Part shown: positions 7,869 through 15,028 of the stretch, piece by piece
Position numbering within the stretch: position 1 is the first letter of the stretch
How the letters are laid out: the number at the start of each line of letters is the position of its first letter
Source: Terriglobia bacterium
GTDB taxonomy: Bacteria; Acidobacteriota; Thermoanaerobaculia; Thermoanaerobaculales; Thermoanaerobaculaceae
DNA: 64,000 bases
Direction: 5' to 3'
NCBI GenBank assembly: GCA_020073245.1
Contig: JAIQFQ010000006.1
Span: 124,001 to 188,000, forward strand
Program-made: the position numbers and the translations under genes
Notes under the pieces: generated by a model
Seen by the model: the letters and a program-made list of their open reading frames with translations, nothing else
The model's database searches: none
Told to the model about the DNA's origin: nothing

Positions 7869-8927
7869 CTAGAGTACGCCGACCTTCGTCCAGGCATCGC
7901 CCACGGCCTGTGCGACCGCGCTGCGCGAGCCGAACAATTCCCTGGCCACGGCCACCGTCAGCGTGGCCGCGGCCTTGAAGTCGGATTTCGGCCGGAGCCG
8001 GTCGCGCAGCGTGACGTACCAGACCTTGCCGGCCTTCTCCCAGGCGTTGCCACCGATCGCCGTGGCCGCGAGGTAGAAGGCGCGGTTGGGGATGCCGGAG
8101 TTGATGTGCACGCCTCCGTTGTCGTCGGTGGTGTTTACGTAGTGGGCCATGTCGGCCGGCTGCGGGTCCTTGCCGATCAGCGGGTCGTCGTACGCCGTGC
8201 CCGGTGCGGCCATCGAGCGCAGCGCCTCGCCCTTGACCGCGGCGGTGAAGAGGCCGGCTCCGATCAGCCAGTCGGCTCGCCTGGCGGTCTGGCGGAGGCT
8301 CCGCTGCTTGACGAGTGATCCGAAGACATCGGAGAACGACTCGTTGAGCGCCCCGGGCTGATCGGCGTACTCGAGACCGGCCTCGTACTGGGTCACGCCG
8401 TGCGTGAGCTCGTGGCCGATGACGTCCACCGCCTTCGTGAAGCGCTGGAAGATCCTGCCGTCGCCGTCCCCGTACACCATCTGGCTGCCGTCCCAGAACG
8501 CGTTGTCGTACCGGATCCGGTAGTGGACGCTCGATACGAGGGGCATCCCCCGGTCGTCGACCGAATTGCGTCCGTAGACGTCGTGGTAGAGGTCGTAGGT
8601 CGCTCCCGCCCCGTCGTACGCTTCGTTGACCGCTGCGTCCTTGACGGCAGGCTCGCCCTCGGAGCGCACGGGCGTGCCGGGGAGTCGCGCGCCCCTCTTC
8701 ACGTCGAAGACGGTGCGCTGCTTCCCGGCGGCGTGAATCGCACTCGCCGTTGCGATGTCGCCGAGCAGCTCGCGCCGCCCGCGCATGCGCTCCGAGTGCG
8801 CGAGTGTCTGCAGCGCCCACGCCCGCTGCTTCGGCGTCCCTCGTTCCACGATTGCGCGCAGGATGTGCGGCGGCAGGATGCAGGGGATCAGGTCGAAGCC
8901 GGCTGGTCGTTGTGCCCTCGGTGTCAC
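7869..8927 (-). CDS. Protealysin-like M4 metallopeptidase
   Basis: 352 residues. The zinc site is intact: HELTH at 172-176 and the third ligand Glu196 in ALNESFSD; a later HINSGIPN carries the transition-state His. There is no signal peptide. Instead the N-terminus has the short propeptide typical of protealysin, with CILPPHIL at 16-23 (the PPL-type motif), so the enzyme is made as a short-precursor zymogen, probably cytoplasmic or secreted by a non-Sec route. Protealysin-like proteases of this subfamily have been linked to cleavage of actin and outer-membrane proteins and to microbial interactions. GTG 8927 is preceded by GAGGGGG. The gene for its inhibitor follows directly. Confidence 0.93.
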   Translation of the reverse strand: MTPRAQRPAGFDLIPCILPPHILRAIVERGTPKQRAWALQTLAHSERMRGRRELLGDIATASAIHAAGKQRTVFDVKRGARLPGTPVRSEGEPAVKDAAVNEAYDGAGATYDLYHDVYGRNSVDDRGMPLVSSVHYRIRYDNAFWDGSQMVYGDGDGRIFQRFTKAVDVIGHELTHGVTQYEAGLEYADQPGALNESFSDVFGSLVKQRSLRQTARRADWLIGAGLFTAAVKGEALRSMAAPGTAYDDPLIGKDPQPADMAHYVNTTDDNGGVHINSGIPNRAFYLAATAIGGNAWEKAGKVWYVTLRDRLRPKSDFKAAATLTVAVARELFGSRSAVAQAVGDAWTKVGVL

Positions 8928-9039
8928 TGGGAGCCCCCTCAGTACGGCGCTGTCTGCGTCGCCTTCTACGCCCGCCGGGCGTCTCGGTCAAGCCGCAGAT
9001 CGGCTGGGGACCGGATATCATCGGCGGCCGGGAGGGGCC

Positions 9040-9801
9040 GTGACCGAAAGGCAGGTGGTCTGGACGGACAGTTACGCGGTGCGGGCGCACGAGGTCGGGA
9101 GCCACGGTCGCGTTTCGGCGACGGGCGTCTGCAACTGGCTGCAGGAGACGGCGGGCAACCATGCCACCCACCTGGGGTGGGGGATCGAGGGGCTGATGGG
9201 AGAGGGGATGACGTGGGTGCTCTCACGGTTCCACCTCGTGCTCGATAGGCCGCCATCCTGGCGCGAGCAGGTCCAGGTCACGACCTGGCCTGCGGGCGCG
9301 CGACGCCTTTTCGCGATTCGCGAGTTCCGGATCACCGTCGAAGGCGGCGACGAAATCGGCCGCGCAACGTCGGGCTGGATGGTCATCAACGTCGGGACCC
9401 GCCGGCCGGTGCGGCCCCCGAAGGACGTCGAGAGCATGGGGCGTCTCACGCCGCCCAGGATCCTGGACGACGATTTCGCCAAGCTCCCGGAGGTCGAGCG
9501 CCCCGAGCTCGAGAGGACCGTCGAGGTGCGCTTCGCCGACCTCGACATGAACGACCACGCCAACAACGTCAGCGTGATCGGGTGGTCGCTCGAGGCGCTG
9601 CCCCCCGGGGTCGCGCTCGGGGCACGGCTCGCGGAGCTCGAGGTGGAGTTCCGGGCCGAGAGCCGCCATGGGGAGCGCATCGCGGTCCGCGTCCAGCGCG
9701 AGCCGGGCGAGACGGCTGCGTTCCGCCACACGCTCGTGCGGGAGGGCGACGGGCGGGAGATCGCCCGGGCCCGATCCCGCTGGGCCGGCCGTGAGGGTTA
9801 G
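9040..9801 (+). CDS. Acyl-ACP thioesterase (FatA/FatB family)
   Basis: About 253 residues forming a double hot-dog fold. The first hot-dog contains the GVCNWLQETAGNHA segment. The second carries the catalytic region FADLDMNDHANNVSVIGWSLE, with the Asn and His of the family's active site followed by a Glu. The enzyme hydrolyses acyl-ACP to release free fatty acids; bacterial members set chain length or recycle acyl groups. GTG 9040 is preceded by GGAGGGG and by a TATCAT -10 box at 9015. The gene overlaps the convergent YgjP-like gene by 4 nt. It is divergent from the M4 protease gene, with 112 nt between the two starts. Confidence 0.9.
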   Translation: MTERQVVWTDSYAVRAHEVGSHGRVSATGVCNWLQETAGNHATHLGWGIEGLMGEGMTWVLSRFHLVLDRPPSWREQVQVTTWPAGARRLFAIREFRITVEGGDEIGRATSGWMVINVGTRRPVRPPKDVESMGRLTPPRILDDDFAKLPEVERPELERTVEVRFADLDMNDHANNVSVIGWSLEALPPGVALGARLAELEVEFRAESRHGERIAVRVQREPGETAAFRHTLVREGDGREIARARSRWAGREG

Positions 9802-10391
9802 TCGACGTCCTCTTCGCCCGGCACGACCACGAGCAGCGCCCGCTCGACCGGCGGCAGCCGCTGCCAGCTCCCTGCGAGCCAGCTCACGCCGTCGAGGAAT
9901 GCGTTGGCGCGATCGGTGTCGGGGCAGACGCGTCGCAGCAGCGCCCAGAATGAATCCGAATGGCGCAGATGGACCGCGTGGGTGAGCTCGTGCGCCACGA
10001 CGGCCTCGAGCACCCAGCGCGGCATCTGGCGCAGCACCGCGTTCAGCCTGATCGTTCCGGTCGCCGCGCTGTAGCTGCCCCACCGCGAGCGCTGCGTGGT
10101 GACGAACGCGACGCCCTGAACCTCGGGCGGCCGGGGGAAGCGCGTCGCGATCCTGCGCGCGAGCGCCAGTGCGTCCTCCTCCCGGTTGACGTGTTTCGCC
10201 CGCGCGCTGCGCAGGAGCCTGTGCGCCAGCTCCGGGATCGCCTGCTCGATCTGGGCCCGGGTCGCGGAGTAGGGAGCGCTCAACTTGAGCGTGCTGCCGT
10301 GCAGCCGGGCGTTGAGGTGCATGACGCGCTTCCGCTGGACAACGACGGTGAGCTCGACGCCGTCAACGGAGATGATCTGCGATTCACTCAC
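9798..10391 (-). CDS. YgjP-like (DUF45/M48-type) metallopeptidase
   Basis: 197 residues. It contains RSRWGSYSAATGTIRLN, the family signature segment, followed by the zinc-binding VVAHELTHAVHLRHSDSFW, giving HExxH plus a downstream His and Asp. Length and motif order match the YgjP/DUF45 family of small cytosolic zinc peptidases, whose physiological substrates are poorly known. GTG 10391 is 6 nt downstream of a TAGAAT -10 box (10398-10403), so the mRNA is probably leaderless. Its 3' end overlaps the thioesterase gene by 4 nt in convergent orientation. Confidence 0.88.
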   Translation of the reverse strand: MSESQIISVDGVELTVVVQRKRVMHLNARLHGSTLKLSAPYSATRAQIEQAIPELAHRLLRSARAKHVNREEDALALARRIATRFPRPPEVQGVAFVTTQRSRWGSYSAATGTIRLNAVLRQMPRWVLEAVVAHELTHAVHLRHSDSFWALLRRVCPDTDRANAFLDGVSWLAGSWQRLPPVERALLVVVPGEEDVD

Positions 10392-10403
10392 CCACGCATT
10401 CTA
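10389..10403 (-). promoter_or_regulatory. Leaderless-type promoter of the YgjP-like gene
   Basis: On the minus strand TAGAAT (10403-10398) is followed by 6 nt and then GTG (10391-10389). Confidence 0.6.
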
Positions 10404-10475
10404 GCCAGGCTTCCAGCGGCAATTCGTGGCCTGTGTCGTACCGCCCGTCCTGAGGTTGTGGGCGGAAGCGGCCTG

Positions 10476-10919
10476 TCACCACAACTTCGGCAGCGGCCGT
10501 CCCACCTCCAGCAGCGATTTGAGGCTCGATAGGACTTTTGGCCACCCCGCCGTGATGCCCTCGAGCATCTCCGAGCCGGGCTCGAGGCGATCGTGCGTCA
10601 CGGTCAGGCGCGTCACGCCGCGAACCTCCTCGATCTCGAACGTGACCCGCGAGTGCTTCTTCTCGCGTCCCTCGTCGGAGGGAAACGCCCATGTCATGAC
10701 CAGGCGCCGGGGCGGCGAGAACTCGACGACCTTTCCGACCAGGCGGAGAGCGCGCTCTTTGTCGGCGCCCCGGTGCTCCCACCTGGAGCCGGCCTTCCAG
10801 TCGGACACGTTCTCGTGCTGCCAGTACTTCCTGGTGATCTCGGGGGTGATGAGCGCCTCCCAGATCTTCTCCGGCGGCGCCGAGATGTACGTCACGTACA
10901 CGAACTCAGGCTTGTCCAC
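10476..10919 (-). CDS. AHSA1/SRPBCC-domain protein
   Basis: 147 residues, a single START-like SRPBCC fold. The opening FVYVTYISAPPEKIWEALITPE is the classical AHSA1 start, followed by a WEHRG strand and a closing amphipathic helix with GWPKVLSSLKSLLE. Members bind small hydrophobic ligands or act as Hsp90 co-chaperone-like modules; those paired with an ArsR regulator are usually uncharacterised stress proteins. The gene's start overlaps the end of the ArsR-type regulator gene by 14 nt, so the two form a translationally coupled operon controlled by the upstream regulator. I cannot predict the ligand. Confidence 0.88.
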   Translation of the reverse strand: MDKPEFVYVTYISAPPEKIWEALITPEITRKYWQHENVSDWKAGSRWEHRGADKERALRLVGKVVEFSPPRRLVMTWAFPSDEGREKKHSRVTFEIEEVRGVTRLTVTHDRLEPGSEMLEGITAGWPKVLSSLKSLLEVGRPLPKLW

Positions 10920-11235
10920 GGTGTTCTCCTTCCAACTTCGCCTTGAGGTGGCGAAGGGTGTCCAGGTGCGACCGCTCGAATTTCTCGATCCAACGCGCGT
11001 GTATCTCGTGAATGGGGACGGGGTTCAGGTAGTGCAGCTTCTCTCGACCCCGGCGGATGGTCGTGACCAGGTTGGCTTCCTCCAGTCGCCCGAGGTGCTG
11101 ACTGACCGCTTGGCGGGTCATGTCGAGGTTGGCACAGAGCTCCCCCAGTGTCTGGCCGCTCTGCGCGCGGAGCATGTCCAGCAGACGCCTCCGTGTCGGA
11201 TCGGCGAGCGCTTTGAACACGCTGTCGGCGTCCAC
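10906..11235 (-). CDS. ArsR-family winged-helix repressor
   Basis: 109 residues. DADSVFKALADPTRRRLLDML is the classical first helix pair, and MTRQAVSQHLGRLEEANLV is the recognition helix; no ArsR metal-binding cysteine box is visible, so this is the non-metal SdpR-like type usually paired with an AHSA1 protein. GTG 11235 is favoured over the upstream TTG at 11253 because TTGACA, an 18-nt spacer and TATACT place transcription start 7 nt before it. A palindrome in the spacer is the likely autoregulatory operator. It is co-transcribed with the AHSA1 gene. Confidence 0.88.
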   Translation of the reverse strand: MDADSVFKALADPTRRRLLDMLRAQSGQTLGELCANLDMTRQAVSQHLGRLEEANLVTTIRRGREKLHYLNPVPIHEIHARWIEKFERSHLDTLRHLKAKLEGEHRGQA

Positions 11236-11272
11236 GCCCAGGAGTATATGCAAGTGAATGCTTGCGTGTCAA
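11233..11272 (-). promoter_or_regulatory. Consensus promoter with internal operator for the ArsR/AHSA1 operon
   Basis: Minus strand: perfect -35 TTGACA (11272-11267), 18-nt spacer, -10 TATACT (11248-11243), 7 nt, then GTG 11235. The spacer holds an interrupted palindrome (GCAAG, 6 nt, CTTGC; 11250-11265), well placed for repression by the ArsR protein. Confidence 0.75.
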
Positions 11273-11426
11273 GGCGGGGTTGTGCCGCGTGGGAGACGCC
11301 GCACGTGAGGGGTGTCGAGGTATCCGACCGGCTACGGTTCTTGATTCGGCGCCGCCTGGCAGGGCACCCCGTGGCGCCGGGGGGCTCCGTCTTTGCGGCG
11401 GTCGCTGCGCCCGACCGAGGAGCGGG

Positions 11427-11846
11427 TCAGCCGTTGCCTGGGAGCGCGGCGAGGTACCTTGCCGGGTCCGCCTCGAACTTGGGTCGGCAAGTCTTGCAGC
11501 AGAGCCTGACTGTGCGTCCCTTGTACTGCACCTCGATCGGCTGGCCCCTGGTGTCGTTGGCGAGATTCTCGCCGCTGACCGGACAGGTCACCTGGATGTT
11601 CTCGAGCCTGGCATCCGTTGAGGCGAGCTTGGCAAAGAACTTCTCGGGATCGGCCCGAAACTCGGCCGGACACTTCGGGCAGCAGAAGTAGACCCGCTGG
11701 CCCTGGTAGTCCACGGAGAACTTCGTGTCGATCGCCTCGCCCGACACCGGGCACACGGTCTGCGCCGCCGTCTGTGTGGCGAAGAAAGCCGCCGCAACCA
11801 GTCCGATGAAGCCCAGTGCGAGAATGAGGTAAACGCCGCGTCGCAT
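11427..11846 (-). CDS. Secreted or anchored protein with two YHS/TRASH-like cysteine domains
   Basis: 139 residues. An N-terminal hydrophobic segment (YLILALGFIGLVAAAFF) acts as a signal peptide or anchor. Two copies of the same unit follow: CPVSGEAID with FCCPKCPAEF, and CPVSGENLA with LCCKTCRPKF, each giving a Cys plus a CCxxC cluster and ending in a conserved (F/A)xADPx(K/R)(F/Y) segment. Such YHS/TRASH-type motifs bind metal ions, often copper, and occur in metal-handling periplasmic proteins. ATG 11846 has GGGGA upstream. A CRP/FNR-like palindrome lies 118 nt upstream. The specific metal is not shown by the sequence. Confidence 0.8.
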   Translation of the reverse strand: MRRGVYLILALGFIGLVAAAFFATQTAAQTVCPVSGEAIDTKFSVDYQGQRVYFCCPKCPAEFRADPEKFFAKLASTDARLENIQVTCPVSGENLANDTRGQPIEVQYKGRTVRLCCKTCRPKFEADPARYLAALPGNG

Positions 11847-12235
11847 CGCTCGATCCCCTTTCCGCCGAACCCCCACACCTCGCCTCTGCCCCTTCGCGCC
11901 GCACACGGTGTCGCGCTGAAGAACCGACGCCGGGGCCACTTCGCTTCCCGAGGCCGGCTGAGAAGTGACCCGGATCACAGGACCGGCCGCCCCGACGACT
12001 AACCGAACCGGGTGATCGGGCCGGCCGAGCGAAGCGCCAGCGACGTCGAGGCCGTGCTGCTCGTGGGGATCAACTGACCAGTCGCACGCTCCGGCACGGG
12101 CATACAAAGGGCCGGGACGGCGCACTCTGCTCCACGCGGAGGCGCCTGAGGGAGGGTTGTCACTGGGACCCCGGCGCGCAAGCTGATCGCGAGGCGTCCT
12201 GGCACTACGAAACCGGCTCCGGCAGGCTCGCGGCG
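11847..12235. other. Gene-free stretch with a CRP/FNR-like site
   Basis: 389 nt between the YHS-like gene and the end of the ferritin-like gene. I find no convincing ORF. The one recognisable element is the palindrome at 11964-11979. The rest is GC-rich with no heptad array. Confidence 0.5.
11964..11979. promoter_or_regulatory. CRP/FNR-family palindrome (TGTGA-N6-TCACT)
   Basis: The minus strand reads TGTGA, 6 nt, TCACT: nine of ten conserved positions of the CRP half-site pair. It lies 118 nt upstream of the YHS-like gene start on the same strand, a position consistent with activation from a promoter between. No CRP gene is visible in the window. Confidence 0.45.
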
Positions 12236-12712
12236 CTAGAGCGGGATTGGGACCTGAAGCCCGACGGCGCAGATCAGCCTTTCGAGACGCGCCTGGTGTT
12301 CCTCGTCCGCACGGCCGAGATGGACGAGGAACTCTCCGAGATCGGCCTGGATCTGGCGTTTGGCCATGCGGAAGTGATAGTCGGCTGCGGCGGTCTCGAA
12401 GGAGAGCGCCCGTCCGACCGCATCCTCCGCCTTGAGCGTGGGTGCCGCGTTGCGCGCCTCCTTGACCTGGGCGGTTGCCAGGTAGATCTCCCGCTCATCG
12501 AGATCGAGGCTCTCCAACAACTTCGGCTCCTGTTCGACCATGCGTCGCTGGTAGCCGACCAACTCGGCGTGGCCGTACTCGTCGAGCGCCATCCGGCCGA
12601 ATAGTGCGGCAACCTCCGGATCGTTCTGAAGCCGCTCCGCGAAAAGCTGGTAGAGATCGCCGAGGTGGGTCTCGAACCTCTGGAGCACGTCGAGGGCGTA
12701 CAGTTTGTTCAT
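12236..12712 (-). CDS. Rubrerythrin-like (ferritin-superfamily) diiron protein
   Basis: 158 residues, all-alpha. Two helix-pair motifs supply the diiron ligands: an ExxH in MALDEYGHAELVGYQRRM and a second in RADEEHQARLERL; the Glu in LQRFETHLGDLY and the middle-helix Glu in ALSFETAAADYHF complete the pattern. There is no C-terminal rubredoxin domain, so it is the short ferritin-like form. Family members reduce peroxides or oxidise Fe(II) in oxygen defence. ATG 12712 has GGGAG upstream; the frame stays open to 12859, but that extension is encoded by the structured upstream region. It diverges from the sulfurtransferase. Confidence 0.8.
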   Translation of the reverse strand: MNKLYALDVLQRFETHLGDLYQLFAERLQNDPEVAALFGRMALDEYGHAELVGYQRRMVEQEPKLLESLDLDEREIYLATAQVKEARNAAPTLKAEDAVGRALSFETAAADYHFRMAKRQIQADLGEFLVHLGRADEEHQARLERLICAVGLQVPIPL

Positions 12713-12744
12713 TTCGCGGCTCCCTTCCGCCCGGCCATCCGGAG

Positions 12745-12830
12745 GGCTCTCCTCAAAGATGGTCCGCTGGGACCCATAGGGGAAGCGTAGCTTCCCGCAA
12801 GCTTCGTCAAGTAGTTGATACCTGAGAGCC
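12745..12830 (-). promoter_or_regulatory. Structured leader or operator region upstream of the ferritin-like gene
   Basis: Read on the minus strand, GGCTCTC (12830-12824) can pair with GAGAGCC (12751-12745). It encloses a perfect hairpin GGGAAGC-TAC-GCTTCCC (12796-12780) and a second hairpin GGTCC-CAGC-GGACC (12774-12761 region). The element ends 32 nt before the ATG. An alternative reading is DNA-level: TTGACG, 15 nt, TACGCT could be a promoter whose -10 lies in the 7-bp palindrome. I do not recognise a known riboswitch class. Confidence 0.45.
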
Positions 12831-12930
12831 GGTCGCCGTTCCTCCGGCCCGGCGTCCACGTTGCTCCCCGCCAGCCAAGCAGCGAAATAGCCTCGTCCGC
12901 CGGGGCGTTAAAAAGAATAAGGCTGTTGCG

Positions 12931-12940
12931 GCGTGCACGC
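12931..12940. repeat. GCGTGCACGC palindromic repeat, copy 1
   Basis: Ten-base palindrome preceded by GTTGCG and followed by gCCCTTACTGCC. Copy 2 at 13171-13180 has the same palindrome in the same orientation with similar flanks. Confidence 0.55.
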
Positions 12941-13170
12941 GCCCTTACTGCCCCACTCGAGGGTCGGTCGTCGCGCCGACAGGTGCCAAATGGGCATAAT
13001 TGAACTCGCAGGCGCGACGGGCCGGTCGGACGGTGACGCAAGTTGCATCGGCCGCATTCCTCGCGGCGCCGTCGTTGGAGCTCAAGCCCGTGTCGCCCGG
13101 AGACGGTCGAGCGTCCTGGAGGGGACAGGGCAGGTCGCCCTGGCCCGCTCGTGCGTGCACCCGTTGCGTG

Positions 13171-13180
13171 GCGTGCACGC
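13171..13180. repeat. GCGTGCACGC palindromic repeat, copy 2
   Basis: Same palindrome as copy 1, preceded by GTTGCGTG and followed by CCCTACGCC. The 240-nt spacing puts both copies in the divergent ferritin/sulfurtransferase region. Confidence 0.55.
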
Positions 13181-13317
13181 CCCTACGCCACCGGGACGGA
13201 CACAATCACCGTTCGTTCGTGCACAGGCATCTCATCCGGGCCAACCGCCCGGAATTCCCGAAGGGAAGTTCGTGGGTGGCGCCGAGCGTTCGGCGTCGGC
13301 CCGGAAGGGAGAGCGCC

Positions 13318-14259
13318 ATGGCTAAGTACGTCAACCCCGATGTCCTTGTGAGCACCGATTGGGTAGCGAAGCACACGGCCGATCGGACGGTGCGCATCGT
13401 GGAGTCCGACGAGGACGTGCTCCTCTACGACTCGGGGCACATCCCCGGGGCCGTCAAGGTGGACTGGCACAGCGACCTGAACGACGAGCGGATCCGCGAC
13501 TACATCGACGCTACCGACTTCGCCCGATTGATGGGGAAGCTGGGCATCACGAAGGACACCACGGTGGTGTTTTACGGGGACAAGTCCAACTGGTGGGCGG
13601 CCTACGCGTTCTGGGTGTTCCGAATGTTCGGCCACCCGAACCTCAGGCTCATGAATGGCGGGCGCCAGAAGTGGCTGGACGAGCAGCGGCAGTTGACCCG
13701 GGACGTCCCGCTCATGAACCCGACCAAGTACAGGATCGCCGGCCATACCACCGAGATCCGGGCGTTCAGAGAGGACGTGTTGCGCCACATCGGCAACCCC
13801 GATCCACGCAGAGAGAAGTTCGTCCTGCCCAAGGGCAACGTGTTGGTGGACGTCCGGTCGCCTGGCGAGTTCTCCGGCGAGCTGCTGCACATGGCGGACT
13901 ACCCTCAGGAAGGCGCCCTGCGGGGAGGTCACATTCCGGGAGCCGTCAACATCCCCTGGTCCATGGCATGCAACCCGGACGGGACGTTCCGCGTTGCTGA
14001 CGAGCTCCGTAAGCTGTACGAAGAGCAAGGGATCAGGCCGGACAAGGACGTCATCACATACTGCCGGATCGGGGAGCGCTCCTCCCACACCTGGTTCGTC
14101 CTCCAAGAGCTCCTCGGGTACCCCAAGGTGCGGAACTACGACGGCTCCTGGACCGAGTGGGGCAACGTCGTCGGGTTGCCGGTCCGCAACCCCTCCATCG
14201 AGGAGCGGCTGCGCAAGGAGGCCCGGGGCGGCGAGAGACCATCCATGGGAGCGATGTGA
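13318..14259 (+). CDS. Thiosulfate sulfurtransferase (tandem rhodanese)
   Basis: 313 residues, two rhodanese domains. The N-terminal domain (about 10-135, with [15 protein letters not shown] and [19 protein letters not shown]) lacks the catalytic Cys and has Asp-Lys at the loop. The C-terminal domain (about 150-300) has [23 protein letters not shown] and the active-site loop [10 protein letters not shown] with Cys near residue 249; this loop type is characteristic of CysA/SseA-like thiosulfate sulfurtransferases. It moves sulfane sulfur to cyanide or a thiol acceptor. ATG 13318 has GGAAGGGAGAG upstream. The next gene, an Fe-S scaffold, starts inside its stop region (ATGTGA overlap), suggesting that it helps supply sulfur for cluster assembly. 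Confidence 0.92.
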   Translation: MAKYVNPDVLVSTDWVAKHTADRTVRIVESDEDVLLYDSGHIPGAVKVDWHSDLNDERIRDYIDATDFARLMGKLGITKDTTVVFYGDKSNWWAAYAFWVFRMFGHPNLRLMNGGRQKWLDEQRQLTRDVPLMNPTKYRIAGHTTEIRAFREDVLRHIGNPDPRREKFVLPKGNVLVDVRSPGEFSGELLHMADYPQEGALRGGHIPGAVNIPWSMACNPDGTFRVADELRKLYEEQGIRPDKDVITYCRIGERSSHTWFVLQELLGYPKVRNYDGSWTEWGNVVGLPVRNPSIEERLRKEARGGERPSMGAM

Positions 14260-14732
14260 ACCGTCAGGAAACGGTCGACTTCCTCATCGAGCGTTCCCAC
14301 TCGCCGCTCCATCGGGGCCGGCTCGACGCCGCGGATGTCGTGATGCCGGGCGGCAACCCGAGCTGCGGCGACGTGGTGACGATCTACCTCAGGGTGAATC
14401 GCGAGCGGGACACCGTGGACGCGGTGAGCTTCGAAGGCGATGGGTGCACGATCTCGCAAGCGGCGGCCTCGGTGCTCGCCGAAATGGTGCAGGGCTCGCC
14501 GCTGGCCGGGATCGAGGCCATGGACTACAACGAGATGACGGACGCGCTCGGGCGGGAGATCGTTCGCTCCCGCCCACGGTGCGCCACGCTTGCCCTTTCG
14601 ACCCTCAAAGCCGCGGTCAAGCGCTACCGGCAGGCGCAGACGAGAGAGCGAAGCGGTGAGGGGCCGGCGACGGAGGGAACCGCCGCTCGCGCCGCCGACG
14701 AGGCCGCCGAGTCGAGCGGCCAGCGGGTGTAG
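14256..14732 (+). CDS. SufU/IscU-type Fe-S cluster scaffold protein
   Basis: 158 residues. The three ligand cysteines are in canonical settings: Cys37 in NPSCGD with Asp39, Cys64 in GDGCTIS, and Cys109 in RPRCATL. The GCxIS form resembles SufU, but the ~19-residue SufU insertion is absent and the IscU LPPVK motif is missing too. The last ~35 residues are a polar Ala/Glu-rich tail, unusual for the family. GTG 14256 overlaps the sulfurtransferase stop, so the two are translationally coupled. No cysteine desulfurase gene is in the window, so either a distant desulfurase or the linked sulfurtransferase supplies sulfur. Confidence 0.85.
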   Translation: MNRQETVDFLIERSHSPLHRGRLDAADVVMPGGNPSCGDVVTIYLRVNRERDTVDAVSFEGDGCTISQAAASVLAEMVQGSPLAGIEAMDYNEMTDALGREIVRSRPRCATLALSTLKAAVKRYRQAQTRERSGEGPATEGTAARAADEAAESSGQRV

Positions 14733-14786
14733 GCAGACGGGGAGGGGACCCCCGCCAGGGCTCCCAGAACGTCCGGGTAGAAGCCG

Positions 14787-14814
14787 GACGCGCGGCGACC
14801 ATCAGGCGCGCGTC
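14787..14814 (+). terminator. Possible hairpin terminator after the Fe-S scaffold gene
   Basis: GACGCGCG (14787-14794) pairs with CGCGCGTC (14807-14814) around a 12-nt loop, 54 nt after the stop. There is no T-run, so intrinsic termination is uncertain. Confidence 0.3.
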
Positions 14815-14913
14815 GCCTCTCGTTCGGATCGGGATATCCCCCTGGCCGAAGTGACCGACCGGCCCAACTGCCCGTCGGGTACGCGTACGCTCGGCCTCCC
14901 CCTCTGCCGGTGC

Positions 14914-15028
14914 TATCCTCGCCGTCATGGAGCCGGAGGCAGTTGAAGCGTGCGTGAGGCGCCCTTGCCATCCGCCTCCTGGCGGCCGCCGGCCTGCCCG
15001 AGAGCCGAGAACCGAAGCTCGGTCATGA
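14914..15028 (+). CDS. Possible leaderless upstream ORF coupled to the SDR gene
   Basis: TATCCT (14914-14919) is followed by 7 nt and ATG 14927, which opens a 33-codon frame ending in TGA at 15026-15028. That stop overlaps the ATG of the SDR gene as ATGA. The peptide (MEPEAVEACVRRPC and onward) is not recognisable and is rich in Arg and Pro. It may serve only to couple translation to the SDR, or be chance. The coordinates include the -10 box; the coding part is 14927-15028. Confidence 0.3.

Larger units (their letters stand above)
12713..13317. other. 605-nt divergent regulatory region between ferritin-like and sulfurtransferase genes
   Basis: No convincing ORF. It contains the structured element at 12745-12830 just upstream of the ferritin-like gene, two copies of a GCGTGCACGC-centred repeat (12931-12940 and 13171-13180), and the untranslated region of the sulfurtransferase gene. 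Confidence 0.5.

Noticed and set aside
12781..12830. TPP- or c-di-GMP-riboswitch-like words (CTGAGA on plus, GATGGCCGGG on minus)
   Set aside because: Isolated words only; the required companion segments and stem order of either class are missing.
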